Source of the DNA: Ecdyonurus torrentis
Taxonomy: Eukaryota; Arthropoda; Insecta; Ephemeroptera; Heptageniidae
Direction: 5' to 3'
Length of the DNA stretch: 64,000 nt
Assembly: GCA_949318235.1 (NCBI GenBank)
Contig: OX439127.1
Span: 1,297,617-1,361,616 of the forward strand
Shown: piece by piece, positions 51,866 to 64,000 of the stretch
How positions within the stretch are numbered: position 1 is the stretch's first letter
Layout: the number at the start of each line of letters is the position of its first letter
Translations under genes and position numbers: made by a program
Notes under the pieces: model-generated
The model's input: the letters and a program-made list of their open reading frames with translations, nothing else
The model's database searches: none
Told to the model about the DNA's origin: nothing

Positions 51866-54235
51866 AATTTTCTTTTTGCCCCTCACTTCAACCTGTTGCT
51901 GAGTAAAAATGACCAAAGGTCTTGGACTTCCCTTGTGAACACCCTTTATTAACCAAAGCTTAATGAGTTCTTCTCATTAGTCAATTTAAATTATATACGC
52001 AAACTAAATGTAATCTAAAATGTATGCAGCAGACAATAGATGTTACAACAAATAAATAACAAATCTAATTAATATAATTCAAATATTTATTAATATATCT
52101 TGCTTCTTATAAAATACTGCGCTGATACAAATTTGCACCCCGTCAAAAATTAAGCTTTATTATGCTTTATATGTTTTGAAAATTTAAATACTAAATACAA
52201 ATAAATTAACAAATCAATATTGATTCATGTTATAAGTTGTTATTTTAAAGTTATTCAAAATTGCAAAAATTACAAGCAAAAACTTTTAAGGTCATTAAAT
52301 CCCTTTATAGAATCATATATTCATTTATTTAAATCATATTCATATATGTTCTTATTTATTCTATATTCAAAAGAAAGTACAATAAGGCTTTCAGGTTGTT
52401 TTCAATTGAAGAATAGTTTACGTTAAATTTTTCATAGCTAGATCATTACATATATCTGCATTCCGTGAATACACATTTTTTACATCCATACGTCCTACAT
52501 AAAATAATTCCTTATAGCATTTATTTTATAATTTTTTTTAAATACTTAAATACATTTCTCGCAAGTGTTAATATTTATATTATAATAATTATTATTCATA
52601 ATGCATTTTTCTTTTAATTACAATTTAAATATATATACTATCATAGTAACTTTTGGTTGGTATTTACTCTTTTCTTTATAGTTGATAAAATATATAAAAT
52701 GGATGAAAAAAATTAGTAATATATATATTATTTAGTGATTTTAATATTACCAAGAGGCTTAATTTAAATTAAAATTTGTATTGTTAAAAAAATTAATAGA
52801 TAGAAGAGAGAAAGACTAAACTCATTAGTTCTTTCTTCTTGGATGTAAAAAAAACTTTTAGTTTTAAAGTTAGAAAATTGTTTTCGAAAAGATACACAGA
52901 AAAAATATTTGCAAATAATTTTTACATCTTAAGATGAATAATACAGGTAAGTAAGAAAAGAAAAGGGTTTAAGAGGAGAAATAATTATATAATACAAAAA
53001 TAAAGTAGGTATCTAATAAATTACAAGATGAACCGAAATTATTCTTAAGGTCTGATAACAAATAGCACGTACAGCAGTAATTTAATATAGTTAGCATAAT
53101 AATTTAAAGATTTTTTCATCTATTTGTATAAATATTGTAATGACAATTTCTTTAATGTAAAAAAAATTGAAGTTATAAAAATTAACTGAACTATTTTCGT
53201 AAATTAAAAATAAATAAAAATTTAATTTTTGTTCATCTTAAAAACAATTAAATTATTATAGCGCTAAAGCACTAAACATAACCTAGTGGAGTTGTGAGCA
53301 TTTTTGGGATTCAAAAAACTTGCACTACGAAACAATTAAAATTCACAAATATGATAGCCAATAGCAAAGAAGTTTCAAAATCTTCAAAATATTTCATTTT
53401 AACAATTTAATAGAAAAAATTAAAAAATTAATAATGTAATCGAAACAAAAATATTTACTGAGGGCAATTATAAAATTGTTCCTGCCAAATATATGTTCTG
53501 TATGGCAGTAATCTTTGTTTGGTGTAGCTGGGTTTGCATTGTCAGTAGGATTTCAAATCTAAATTTGTTCTGTTTAGCCAGAAGATTTGGATTCGGGAAA
53601 TGGAATTTAAATATTCTTTGCTTGAATCCGAATCCAGATAGTTAACTTGTTAAAAGCCAATCAGAAAACAGCAATTTGAAAATCCAGTTGCTTATGTTTT
53701 GCACTTAAAAGTAAAAAAAAAAGGTAATGTATCTATGTTAAAGCATCACGCTTTTGATGACAAGAAATCTCGAAATATGTTATTCTTTATATATTTTTAA
53801 AAACATTATAACGTATTATGATCAGAAACTTAATTCTTTGAAAAATTATTTTTACTTACATAGTTTTTTTGTATTACTTATTCTTGATTAAAATTAAAAT
53901 CAACATATTACAGTTTTCAGTCAAAGCATTAATTTCAATTTCTTTATGATTTCTATACGTGTGAATTAGCATACTTAATTAATTTATCATTTTTTAAAGT
54001 GATAAACATATAACTCAATGAATGTTAATTTTAGTTATTTGTTTTCTTTCTACACTTCAGCTATACAATGACACTAAATTCAGACATGTTATACTAATAA
54101 ATAAGTTACCTAATCAGCTATATAACTTTTAAAGAATAGTTTATTATTTTTAGAGACTATTTTTAGACTATTTTTCAATTTTGAAGACTATTTTGATGAA
54201 AAAAGAGACTATTTTTCCGCTCTCTAATGATGACC
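51866..54235. other. AT-rich DNA, no gene recognised
   Basis: About 2.4 kb with only short frames. No array or hairpin was found. Confidence 0.5.
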
Positions 54236-54239
54236 CAAA

Positions 54240-54659
54240 GCTGTTCCGTAGCCCATGGTAGCCTCTTAAACTTGCGCTCACCCTGCGAAATATGCAAATC
54301 GCTTAAAATGTAGAACACCTTAAACATAAAAGTTGTGCAATGTCCTAACAATTCTAAAAATCAACGTTGATTTGGGCGAAGTCATTGATTTCTAATTTAT
54401 TTTCCATTGAAAAAATGCCGCTTGCGGTCACTGGCGTCTCAGCTCGCTAATTTTACGCGCTCGTAAACTGGGTGAGCTGTTACGTAAGTGACTGCTAGTG
54501 GCATTTTGTGAATGAAAAATAAATTAGAAATCAATGACTTCGCCCAAATCAACGTTGATTTTTAGGATTGTTAGAACATTACACAACTTTTATTTTCAAG
54601 GTGTTTGGGGGTTTCGCTCCGACTGCTTCAGACCAGGTAAAATCCTGGCTACGCCACTG
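54240..54659. mobile_element. Foldback MITE, hAT-like terminus
   Basis: Arms at about 54305-54440 and 54480-54610 are reverse complements (AAAAATCAACGTTGATTTGG, GCGAAGTCATTGATTTCTAA, TTTATTTT-CATT). The right end finishes CCTGGCTACGCCACTG (54643-54658), i.e. CAGTGGCGTAGCCAGG inward, a terminus common in hAT-type elements. The left end has a weak counterpart (CTGTTCCGTAGCC near 54241). No 8-bp duplication is recognisable. Confidence 0.65.
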
Positions 54660-55194
54660 ATATTTATATTAAAGATGACGTTTTAAAAACAAAGGAAAAG
54701 AAAACAAAAACAACTTCGACACCTTTCCTTATTCGCGTTACGCTCGCAACTGACTGACGTGTTGATTACACTTGCAAGCCGCGAGAACTACACAAATCCT
54801 ATCGTCTCTACCCTTACTACTACTACATACGCGGTACATACAGAAGCGAGGCGCGGCAACAAGTTACAAATTCTCTTTTGTGGGCAGGGTTATTGCAGCG
54901 CCACTGTTGTGATTTTGATGTTGCTGCGCGGCATATCATACATATACGTACACCCACACGACGTGCAGTACTAGCGTACTATATTATTTTACTCATATTC
55001 TACCGACTCCGCAGCCTGTCTCACTCTAAGTTGTCAAAAATATAAATATAAAAACACATAAAAATAAAACTTTCGGTAAAAAAAAAAAAATTCCATAGAT
55101 AAAAGGTCATCGGACTGCATTTCCCAGGCAAGTTATATCCATTTATTATTATTATTTTTATAAAATATTCGCCGAATTTTCAAAGAATACCTAT

Positions 55195-55420
55195 CGTTCT
55201 TCTTGCGAAAAAAAGGCCTATCTCGTTTTTTGTCAGTGGAAGCAAAAGGCGTATCTCGTATTTTGTCAGTGGAAGCAAAAGGCCTATCTCGTTCCCGAAC
55301 GTTATGGCGATAGCACTCGAGATAGGCCTTTTGCTTCCACTGACAAAATACGAGATACGCCTTTTGCTTCCACAGACAAAAAACGAGATAGTCTTTTTTT
55401 TCGCAACAAGATCGCTATGA
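55195..55420. repeat. Compact foldback with doubled arms
   Basis: Each arm contains two direct copies of a ~43-bp unit (TATCTCGTTTTTTGTCAGTG then GAAGCAAAAGG). The arms (about 55200-55291 and 55317-55410) pair almost perfectly around a loop of about 26 bases (TTCCCGAACGTTATGGCGAT...). There is no frame. A transcript would form a near-perfect 90-bp hairpin. Confidence 0.9.
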
Positions 55421-56055
55421 ATTTTAACCTAATGATTTTTAACGAAATTAATAAAAAAAAATTAAACTACACGTGTACACGTAAAAAAATAGCCACGTGT
55501 AATAATTTTTTTCATCTTTAATAGAATTTAAAGTGAAATTAATTCTTAAATCATATTTTATGCTACAATGCAAGACTAATACATAAGGTTGTCGATTAAC
55601 GGCTAGTCAAACGTAATTGGCTGCGCGCGCTCATACTCATCTGGTAGCCCGGACTCCAGAGCCAGAGGGAAGCTATATGCACTTTTACATACTATAGCGC
55701 TCTATAACGGTGCCTTTATGAATAACTTTATATGTTTGTTGTATGTTCATGCATGTATGTTTTTTTCCTCTTGTTTTTTCACACATGTTAGGTTGAAGTT
55801 TAAAATAAAAGGCCTGCAATAAAGCAATAAATCTTAACCTTATATTATGCTTTTAAAGTTTGCAATGTTTTCTTTCCTTGCACATAAACAAATTTTGGAA
55901 TTTTGGTCTTTTATTATTTTCCTGTGAAAAAATTAAGGAAACAAGAAAATAAAATCGGAAAGAAGATATTTTCATATAAGTTTTTATTTTTTTATGTTTG
56001 AAGGGTACACAAAATTCAAAAGATTGGATAAAAGAGAAAGAGAGAGAGAGAGAGG

Positions 56056-56095
<40 letters not shown>

Positions 56096-56419
56096 ACAAA
56101 ACATTCCTCTATATGAAACATCAGCATACAAAATTGAAAATATGTTTATATTTACAGACAGAAATTTTCAAATACAAGCAAAATTATAAAATTAACATAT
56201 AAGTATATAAACAAAATACTAATGCAACCTTAAATTAGTTAGTTATAATTTTTTAATTTTATATCAATAAACATACATAACGATATGAAATTTTTTATTT
56301 AAGATACTTTTAAATTTTTTTTTTATACTTACTTGCTTTAATTTCAATATTATTACTTTCAAAATTTTGTTTTCTTTTTTTTACTGCCTTTTTATTAGTT
56401 TTGTCGACAATTTCTTTGT

Positions 56420-58714
56420 TTTGATTAATTTTTTTTTAAGTTTAGGTAAGGTTAGCAAGTAGTTTAAATATTTTAGCCTTATAAAAGTTTTAATTCTTGC
56501 GTATGTTCTAATAATTTCGTACTGAAACTCTGGACACACACTTTGCAATAATAAAATTAGATTTTTTATAACATTTTCTGATGTTTTATATTTATTGTCG
56601 TCATAGATCCTAAAAAAACTTTTCCATTTTCAACACTGCATTATATAATTCATCTGATGGTTTGGATAGACCTCCTTTTGATAGTTGGTCTATCTAAGAT
56701 GGATTAATTAAATTTTTATTTTTTTTATTCGTAAAGGAGCCATTAACGTATTGTTGGTATTTTTTTTTTTTTTTTATACGCTATCCACCCAGAAACATAT
56801 AAAACACCACAGTCCTCCATTTCATTAAATATAATATCAGGTATATTATCGATTTTTATTATTTCTTTATTAATAATTGTCTCATTATTTTCGACAGTTA
56901 AACAAGATGAACCGTCATTACACGGTTGCATATTTTTAACTGCCTCCTATTCAACCCCAATTTTAGATTTTTGTAACATATCTGCAACTAAAAAAGTTTC
57001 ATTTTCAACTCTGTCTGTTGTAAAGGATTATTTTGTGACATTGCCACTCGACCTAATATAATCATGCGTAATTTATATAATGCATGCAATGGCGTACGAT
57101 GGTCACCCAAGCCCCCTCGAGTCCTTAATTGTGAGAAAAATTTTTCTAAGCAATCCTCATTGAATCTATGCGTTATGATGTAGGACATACCATACATTTT
57201 TTTACATAGGGTAGCAATTCCTGTAATGATGTTATTGAAATTAGCATTGCTTTTTGATAAACTTGAATAATACGGTAACCAATTGCACGCATATCGCGTA
57301 TCATAACATAAACTTCATTAAATTTTTTATCCTGCTTTTCTAAGTTACGTCCATATGCAGACATATAGGGATCAAAATTTATGCTACCAGGTGAATATGA
57401 ATTTAAAATATCGTACTAACAATTAATATTTTCAATAAACTTTGCTAATTTTTTAACAGATTTTGATTGCCCCTTTAATTTACGCAACCCTTCAGCCACC
57501 TTTTTTGAAAAAAGTTTTGCAGCAAGAAGAATGTTTTGTAACATTTCTTCTTTACAATTTAAATTATTATCAAAAACGTCGTGTAATGCTTTAAATTCAC
57601 CTGTAACCTCTTTCAACAATTCTTCTAACGGTAACTTGCATATTTTAGTCACATCACCCATTATAAAATCTTCTTTCATAAGCCAATTTCTATTTAAGTT
57701 AATTAAATGTGGGGCATCTGCAAAACAAAATTTTTTTTATTAGCATCACTAGGGTGTGAAAAAAAAGTTTGTTCTACACTTATTCCAAGACTTGTTTGAA
57801 ACCCTTGATTTGTGGAACCAATATCACACACACATGCAACAACATCATATCCAACGTCATGCAAATCACCTATTAATTTAAATAATATGTCTTTTGTCAT
57901 TCCTGCGTCAAAGTCAGCGTAAATTGGTTGTCTCCAGTTACAAAATAAACCTCGGATATAAACAACTTGAATATTTTTATGTGGCCCCATAATTTTATCC
58001 TTTGCTACATTATATTTATGGTGCTTCATTACTTCTATTTCCTCAAAACATAAAACTGAGGCAAAAAATTCAGGTGGTTTATTCTCTACTACTAATTTCA
58101 TCATATCTAACACCTGCTTAAACACTATTCTGAAAAAATGTCAAATGTTGATGCCCACTTTTGAAGTGTTTTAATTGCAGGTAATGGATAATGCATATGT
58201 TTTCTTAAATAAAAATATGTTCTTTTACCAATGTATTGCAATGTAAAAGCAAGAGTCATAGTTTCCTTATCCTAACTTTTAACCCGTTTAATATTATTAA
58301 GTAAAAGGTGAACTTGAGAGGGAGTAAAAACTTTAGATAATGCAGCTACCATTTTGGATGTTTAGCTTTATAAGTTGCCCTTTGTATAATAGCTGAGTAA
58401 AGTTCTTTTTTTAATTTACTTATAAATTTAGCGGTTGGTGCGATATTACCATAAATTGGAGGTACTCTCGAGGGTCAGAGAAAGGCGGTGCCGGAAGAAG
58501 GAGAGTCAGGTAAAACGGGGTTCTCAGGTAAACCACGTTCATCAGATGTCACCGCCGCTGGCCCAGGTAACACCTCTGAATGGAGAAGGTTGATTACTAT
58601 ATCCCGCTTCTCTTTGTCCCACGATAGCTTCTTGTACCGGTCGACACGTGCCGTTGCTGTTTTGGTAGTTTTCACACAAAGATTGAGAGTTGGAACAGCA
58701 TCAGGAAGCAGATT
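56420..58714 (-). pseudogene. P-element/THAP9-like transposase, second exon onward
   Basis: Exon 2 starts at 58714 after a T-rich tract and AG. It reads NLLPDAVPTLNLC, completing the THAP domain (AVPT box), and continues to a TGA at 58475-58477. Read past stops and frameshifts there follow: the K-P-K-W-like segment and HYPLP-type region near 58200; FFASVLCFEEIEVMKHHKY, where the catalytic Asp of the F-D-E-M block is Glu (58042-58044); CNWRQPIYADFD; VCDIGSTNQGFQTSLG with the second Asp kept (57823-57825); and FNEDCLEKFFSQLRTRGGLG with P-L-H-A-L-Y-K-L-R near 57130-57060. The C-terminus has GVLYVSGWIAYK, WIDQLSKGGLSKPSDEL and YARIKTFIRLKYLN at about 56480. Order and spacing match P transposase and THAP9. 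Many disruptions make it inactive. Confidence 0.88.
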
Positions 58715-59050
58715 CTAAAAAAATAATATTAAATAAAAATATATATATAAAATATTATATTGTTTTAAATATTATTTATTCATAATAAAATTTAATTAGG
58801 GTATATACAAAAATAGTAATAATAAAAATGTTAAAAACAATATATTTTTATTATATTGCGTTACCATTATCTCTCTCTCTCTCTCTCCCGATATAATATA
58901 TAAGTACCTTAAAAAGAGACATAAAAAATATTGAAATATAAATCAAAAAATATAGTGAATAATTTTATTTTGTAACTATAATATTAAATTTATTTAAAAA
59001 CAACAAAATATTAAATAAAAAATAATAACGATAAAACAAATTATACATAC
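58715..59050 (-). other. Spliceosomal intron inside the THAP domain
   Basis: Donor AAG-GTATGTATAA (59051/59050) and acceptor TATTATTTTTTTTAG (58715-58716) bound a very AT-rich stretch with a CT run. The exons on both sides are in phase 0 and together restore the canonical THAP order, so the intron is well supported although the gene is dead. Confidence 0.8.
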
Positions 59051-59300
59051 CTTTTTATATATCCAATTGTCACCTTCCACTATTCTTTTGTAGGCTTCTT
59101 TTGAAAAATGAGAAGAACAAATTCTTGCGTATGCAGGATTAAATTGTTTGTCACCTGTTCTGCAAGTGATTATCCTTTTTTTTGTGATTGAATTTTCACG
59201 AGGAAATCTATGAAAGAATAATCGCTCCGTGGGATCTTTGTTCTTCTCCACAGTTGCATTATTATTACATGTTGCAAGTGCGCATCTAGTACCTTCAATT
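59045..59300 (-). pseudogene. THAP zinc finger exon of the P-like transposase
   Basis: The minus-strand frame contains TRCALATCNNN (zinc ligands at 59282-59284 and 59267-59269), LFFHRFPREN, then YARICSSHFSKEAY with the C-x2-H ligand pair, and ends NWIYKK at 59051 against the donor GTATGT. Joined in phase to exon 2 at 58714 (intron about 336 bases) it gives a complete C2CH THAP module including the AVPT box. THAP domains bind the terminal repeats in P elements. No ATG precedes the first Cys in frame (TAA about 12 codons upstream), so the first codons are lost or on another exon. Confidence 0.87.
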
Positions 59301-59458
59301 TCACAAATAATTTAAATATATATATTTATAAATATAATTTTATTCAAATTTGTTCCAAAAAGAGACAGTAAAAAAAATGTTGACGTCAGTGCTCAGTGTG
59401 CTATGGTATAGTAAAAATTAACAAGGGATGCGCGGGTGGTGCGCGAGGCTACCAGATG

Positions 59459-62400
59459 ACTTAAAAAAGGAAAGTTTTTACAAAGCTGCTGAACTCCACG
59501 CTACCCCCGATGTCTCAGTAGAGACAGCCTGAAGTTTTAGTCTTGCTATAATGCTTATAATCCAAGTTATATTGCTACATTTATTGCTGTTTAAATTTAA
59601 GCAATTTCTCTTAAAACGACAAAAATATATCATAATATAATTACGTAATTTTTTCTCATTATATTAATAAAGCCAGCCGTCATAATTTTTACATTTCAGT
59701 TTAATATACTCACTGATATATTTTTATACGTTTTTGTATTAATGTATAAAATGAGTAGTAAAATTAAAAGATAAAATATGAATATTTATTTTTTAACAAC
59801 TAAGTAACATAAAAATAACATAAACATATTCTTAATTCATTTTCTTTTTAAAATAAATAATGAAATGTATGTAAATATATTAATATATTGGAAATTTAGT
59901 GATGAAAAGAACATTTTCAAATTAAAATTTTGTGTATATAAATGAAATAATCTATATTAAGTTTTGTTAATATAACTATTAAAATATAACTTATCTGTCT
60001 AACGCAATTAATATTGTAACTGACTGTACTATAAAACACTTGGGTTAAATTGAGAGGTTGTACGCCTAAATTTGACCAATAAAAAAGGTTAAATATTTTT
60101 TGTATATAGAAACATAAATAAATTATAGTTTGATTTTTAATACAATTGTGTCTAACTTTCGTATTATTACCGCATTTAAAATAAGCCAGTACAGTTTTTT
60201 TATTATTATTATTGTTCTCTAATAAAATTATAGTTCTAAATGCTTTTAATATCGAGAAAAAACAAACATAAATATTTAACATAATATTTTTTTGAGCATA
60301 AAGACAGTATATATCTCGAACTTGTAAATTAGTCATCGTATAATTTTGTAGCGGTGAAGGATTCTAAAAAGAAATAATGTTTATAGCTTTTTTATTTAGT
60401 TGAATTTTTTTTGTGCTCTACATTTTTGCTTCTCGCAAAGGAAAAGTCAAAAGAGTTTTAAGTGGGAGACCAATTGTATTTTTTTTATATGTTTTAACTT
60501 GGAAGCAAAAAAATTTCAGAAAATTAGAAATAAGAACTAGACATGCTACAAGTTGATTCTTATTATTTATTACAATATATTATAATAAGGGCAGGGTGGA
60601 AGGAAAAAAACTTTTTGAGTTAGTTTTTGACATACAGTGATAAAATTTATTACCATCAGTGCGATCTTTTCTTTGTCAAATACAAAATGTGGAATTTTTT
60701 TTATGAACACATCTTGACCAGCCTCAAGATATTCGAAACAATATTTTAAATGCCATGGTATTATATTCCACGAATATTATCTCTTCTCTTTTTGATTTTT
60801 AACACGTGTTACTACATAATATAAATACATCATCGCTGAAAGAAAAATAACGAAAAAAATAATAATAAAAAAAAATTAAATAAAATTGACATTTTTATTA
60901 CTTCTCTCTTGTTTCAAAAGCTTTTCATTAGCAGTAGTGGTACAGTACAATGGTTATTTTATTTCTCATTCTGAGAAAGAGAGAGAGAGAGAGAGCAGAC
61001 GCATAGACGCAAACATCACAGAGAATTGCAGGTGGTGGAAAAGGGAGAGAAAAATAAATTATTATTTCGTTTTTTTTTATGCCTGTAAAATATGTGTCTT
61101 AGTTGTATAACTACTACATATTAGTATACTGCTTTTATTTCATATTTATATTTCAATATGTTATCATTTATCATATATGTATAGACATTCAGCATTAAAT
61201 TTGATTCTAAATGTGACTCATTTTCTGTAAAGTTAGCATAATAAAACATTTATCATTTATTGTAGTATGATATATATGAATATTTAGAAAATATGATCAT
61301 ATTTTAATGTATATAGGATGCAAACCGGAGATTGTAATATGATATTATGATCATGTTTCTTCGGCGCAAGATAAGAGTTTACCGCGCGTGGAAGTCTCAC
61401 TATATCAATACGGATGAGTTTTATATTCTTTCGTGCATACAATTTATATATCAATATACATACATCCGTTTATTTTATTGATCGTATACAGTATACAGAC
61501 AGAAGGCCCGCGGACATTCTTTATTTTTAATGTTTATTCACAAAAAATAAAATAATCGAATTGAAAATTATCATTAATGTATTCATCAAATAAACGGGGA
61601 AGTACAGTATATCGGTATATGAATTTGCATGAATTGGTTTACTATTTTAAGGATAATTATAATATCTATAGAAGAGACAATAAGACTTAAAAATTTAATT
61701 GGAACTATCATTTCAATATAAAAAATTAGAAAATAAAAACAAAATATAGAGTTCTTTTAAGATTTATTTACTTTTAAGAACAAAAAAAACGTGTATAATG
61801 TGCATTAAAAATATAATATATTATATTGTTTGATTTTATTTTCTTTTTGTAACAATTAATAATGATTAAATTAACCAACCGATAAGGCTACGGCTTGGTT
61901 GGACAATGTATTAAAATAAAAATACTAATAATAAAAAATTTTAAAAAAAAGTTTTATATATAGACCTTTATGTTGCATAACAGACCCAAATAAGTATGTT
62001 GGTCAGGACCATTTTAATGGTGCCTGATGTTGGTCCAGATTTTTATATATTTCAATCGACACTGCCTTTTTAAATTTGTGAAAATTATATTACCTCCAGA
62101 ATCTAATTTTTATGTCATTTTAATTTTTTTACCTGCAAAAGCTACCAATACCAAAGATAGTACACATTTACACATAATGGTGTTTGTTTCAACCAACTTT
62201 TTAAAATTTTATATCTGTTAATAAAATTCCCGTTTTGCGTGAGATCTATACAAAAGGCGACAAAGACCAAAGAGATATTTGCCGGCAAGAAGTGCCGGTG
62301 TTTACAAACCTTTTATATATCTTCCACTTTAAATAGAAAGACCATATTATGAGAAAGGCCTAGCGAGCGAGCGAGAGAGAGAGAGAGAAAGAGTATAATT

Positions 62401-62950
62401 TATGTATAAATAATTTATTTTAATAGAAACTGGGCAACTTCCGGGGGTACCTGTTTTGACTCAGGTATATAGGCTGAGAATATGATATATTCTATGTATA
62501 TCATGTATAAGGGTAAGAATGATCTTATAGAAAGTACTTCTCTCAAGAAAAAGCGTAATTCAATGCAGATGAAACATGCTAAGTTAGTTGTATTTAATAA
62601 ACTATTTTTAAAGATGTAAATAGGTGAGAAAATTTATAACAATCTACAAATGGTATAATTATTTTTTTTTTGTAGTAATATACCATTTTTTACAATTAAA
62701 TTTTCTACTCAAGTCATCATTTATATTTTATAATCATGATGTCATCATTACCTGAATAAAACTGATTTTGGAAGCCTAGCTCTATATTTTGAGCGTTTGC
62801 AAAAAAAAAACCAAACATTTATCAGGCAGTTCGGGTATATTAATATGCGAACTCTTCACGGCTGCTTCCGTTTGCTCTTGGGTTTCCTAAAACCAATATA
62901 GCATGAAACCTATCTGTAACATACAAAAAAAGTGGGCCTAATTATAATTC
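59459..62950. other. AT-rich DNA, no gene recognised
   Basis: The longest frame (59917-60336, minus, 139 codons) is rich in Ile, Asn, Tyr and Lys and shows no domain. Short GA runs lie near 60976-60994 and 62372-62388. Confidence 0.45.
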
Positions 62951-62984
62951 TCATAATTATTTCTCACTCACCCTTTTCTGAGAT

Positions 62985-63335
62985 GATGGTCGTTGATAAA
63001 CGGTACTAGAACAACGGCGCTGTGTCCTGCTTCGAGGTTTCGATTGCGGAATCCCGAAGAGTTGTTGAAATTATTTGGTGAATAAGATGATTGTGAAGAC
63101 TGTCCTGGCTGTGGTGATGATAGTTAGGAGAAAAAGTGATGGGGTTCTTCAGGAATTGCATTAAAGAAAAAAACACCAAATCCGATTTTAGGAGAAACCA
63201 AATATAAACGAGGTTGGGTTTCGCAATTGGAAGGTGTTGTCGAATGCAGAATCACGTAAAAATGCGGCAATTTTTGATATGCATGACATGGCATGTTGTG
63301 AACTCGCGATTTCAAATTTGACGTAGATAAGACTG
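62985..63335 (-). other. Coding-like minus-strand segment with donor site, unrecognised
   Basis: The frame from 63315 (63 codons) and an overlapping second frame (Q-P-G-Q-S-S-Q-S-S-Y-S-P, then RNRNLEAGHSAVV) have balanced composition and end at AAAAG-GTGAGTGAG near 62975, a strong donor. The two frames are out of register, so a decayed exon is the most that can be said. I recognise no domain. Confidence 0.25.
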
Positions 63336-64000
63336 AATTGGAATTGAAAGATAACTATTCAGTTAAAGATATATGCTTCTGCAATATCAGAAACCACGAT
63401 TTTTTTATCAACTGTATTTCGAATTAAAAAATTTGACTAAGATTAAACCCCAGAGTAAGAATCTTTAAACAGAAAAAAAGAAATGTAATATTGATATACA
63501 TACGTGAATATTATCAAACACGTTATAACGTACAAAACAATAATAAAAAAAGTAAAAAAAAGATTAAAAAAGATAGTACATAACAAATCTTGATAGTTGA
63601 TCCGCTACCATTAATTGCGGCTTATGTCATTTGCATTTCACGGAGGAATGAAATATTACTAGTACTGCTGTAGTGGTCAATTGTTGATTTTTTACCGAGA
63701 AAAGATTTATAACTGACCATCTGTAAGCTTGCAAATACTATTAAGGGCAGTTTTCGTTTTCTTCTAGAGTTTGCTAGAGGTTTTGCGTGTTTCAAAATTA
63801 CAAAGTTGACAATGTTTTTTTCATACATGTCCATGGATATTATTTTACTATTAGAAATTTCATTATAAGTGGTTGTTACATGATATCTGCTTAAATTTCA
63901 GTGCGTAATGGTTGACAACAAGTTGTTATTGCGCAAGCGCCATTATTTCTCAGGTAATCTTCAGTCAAGAAGAGTACCTAGTGCTCTGAAGTCACTTTTG
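63336..64000. other. AT-rich right edge, nothing recognised
   Basis: A 70-codon minus-strand frame at 63834-63622 without motifs. No repeat or hairpin is evident. Confidence 0.4.

Larger units (their letters stand above)
55638..59458 (-). mobile_element. P-element/THAP9-like transposon with candidate TIRs
   Basis: CATCTGGTAGCC at 55638-55649 is repeated inverted at 59447-59458. About 45 bases inside each end a second similar block appears (TTTTACATACTATAGCGC versus TTTTACTATACCATAGCAC), in the same spacing and orientation. Between them lies a minus-strand P-type transposase pseudogene. An 8-bp target duplication is not recognisable, so the ends are inferred. The left flank also holds a (GA)n tract (56036-56095). 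Confidence 0.6.

Noticed and set aside
59917..60336. 139-codon minus-strand frame
   Set aside because: Composition is that of the AT-rich background (Ile, Asn, Tyr, Lys), with no domain or splice support.

Overview
This is eukaryotic DNA, AT-rich and gene-poor. It looks invertebrate, most probably arthropod: it carries piggyBac, P-element/THAP, Penelope, Polinton and Ty3-like relics, spliceosomal intron signals (GTATGT...AG, GTAAGT) and many long (TA)n and (CT)n microsatellites. I see no intact host gene, no tRNA or rRNA, and no prokaryotic organisation. Nearly everything supportable is a mobile-element relic or a tandem repeat, so this reads as an old, repeat-dense intergenic or pericentromere-like stretch. 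Species cannot be fixed from the sequence alone.

Layout. 0.2-0.9 kb: degenerate ~92-bp tandem array. 1.86-3.0 kb: ~170-bp satellite with a TGACGTCA palindrome per unit. 3.4-10.94 kb: a piggyBac transposase pseudogene split by about 5.3 kb. Its catalytic part lies at 3.39-5.10 kb, its Cys-rich tail at 10.41-10.55 kb, and its right terminus (GGG-TTAA) at 10.94 kb. The intervening DNA is a young giant foldback with ~1.35-kb arms, bounded by (TA)n. The left arm itself holds a 2.1-kb insertion made of a ~310-bp MITE plus a Penelope-like element with inverted ends. 11.1-13.35 kb: Polinton/Maverick remnant (PolB, packaging ATPase, small PgVV-like protein). 13.4-15.5 kb: non-LTR retrotransposon (ORF1 and APE endonuclease). 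16-18 kb: LTR-retrotransposon leader and gag. 18.2-18.5 kb: MITE.

21.74-22.75 kb: second satellite (~157 bp), also with TGACGTCA. 23.3-23.8 kb: tandem array of units related to the 5.4-kb MITE. 26.3-27.0 kb: (GGATA)n. 28.23-29.66 kb: non-autonomous piggyBac element with TTAA duplications and CCCTAGAA termini. 32.4-36.9 kb: two diverged direct copies of a ~1.4-kb unit. 37.2-41.1 kb: minus-strand Ty3-like element (leader with ~15 tandem 78-bp repeats, gag with zinc knuckles, DSG protease, start of RT). 41.9-42.6 kb: CpG-rich ~125-bp array. 43.4-43.7 kb: two more MITE-family units. 50.5-51.9 kb: element with inverted GATAC-rich ends. 54.2-54.7 kb and 55.2-55.4 kb: foldbacks. 55.6-59.5 kb: nearly full-length P-element/THAP9-like pseudogene on the minus strand with an intact THAP intron. 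The rest is AT-rich DNA without a recognisable gene.

The genes do not form a pathway. The biology here is transposon nesting. The most interesting structure is the composite at 5.1-10.4 kb: a very similar-armed foldback, with outward-facing mini-exons at both tips, sitting inside a transposase gene between two (TA)n tracts.
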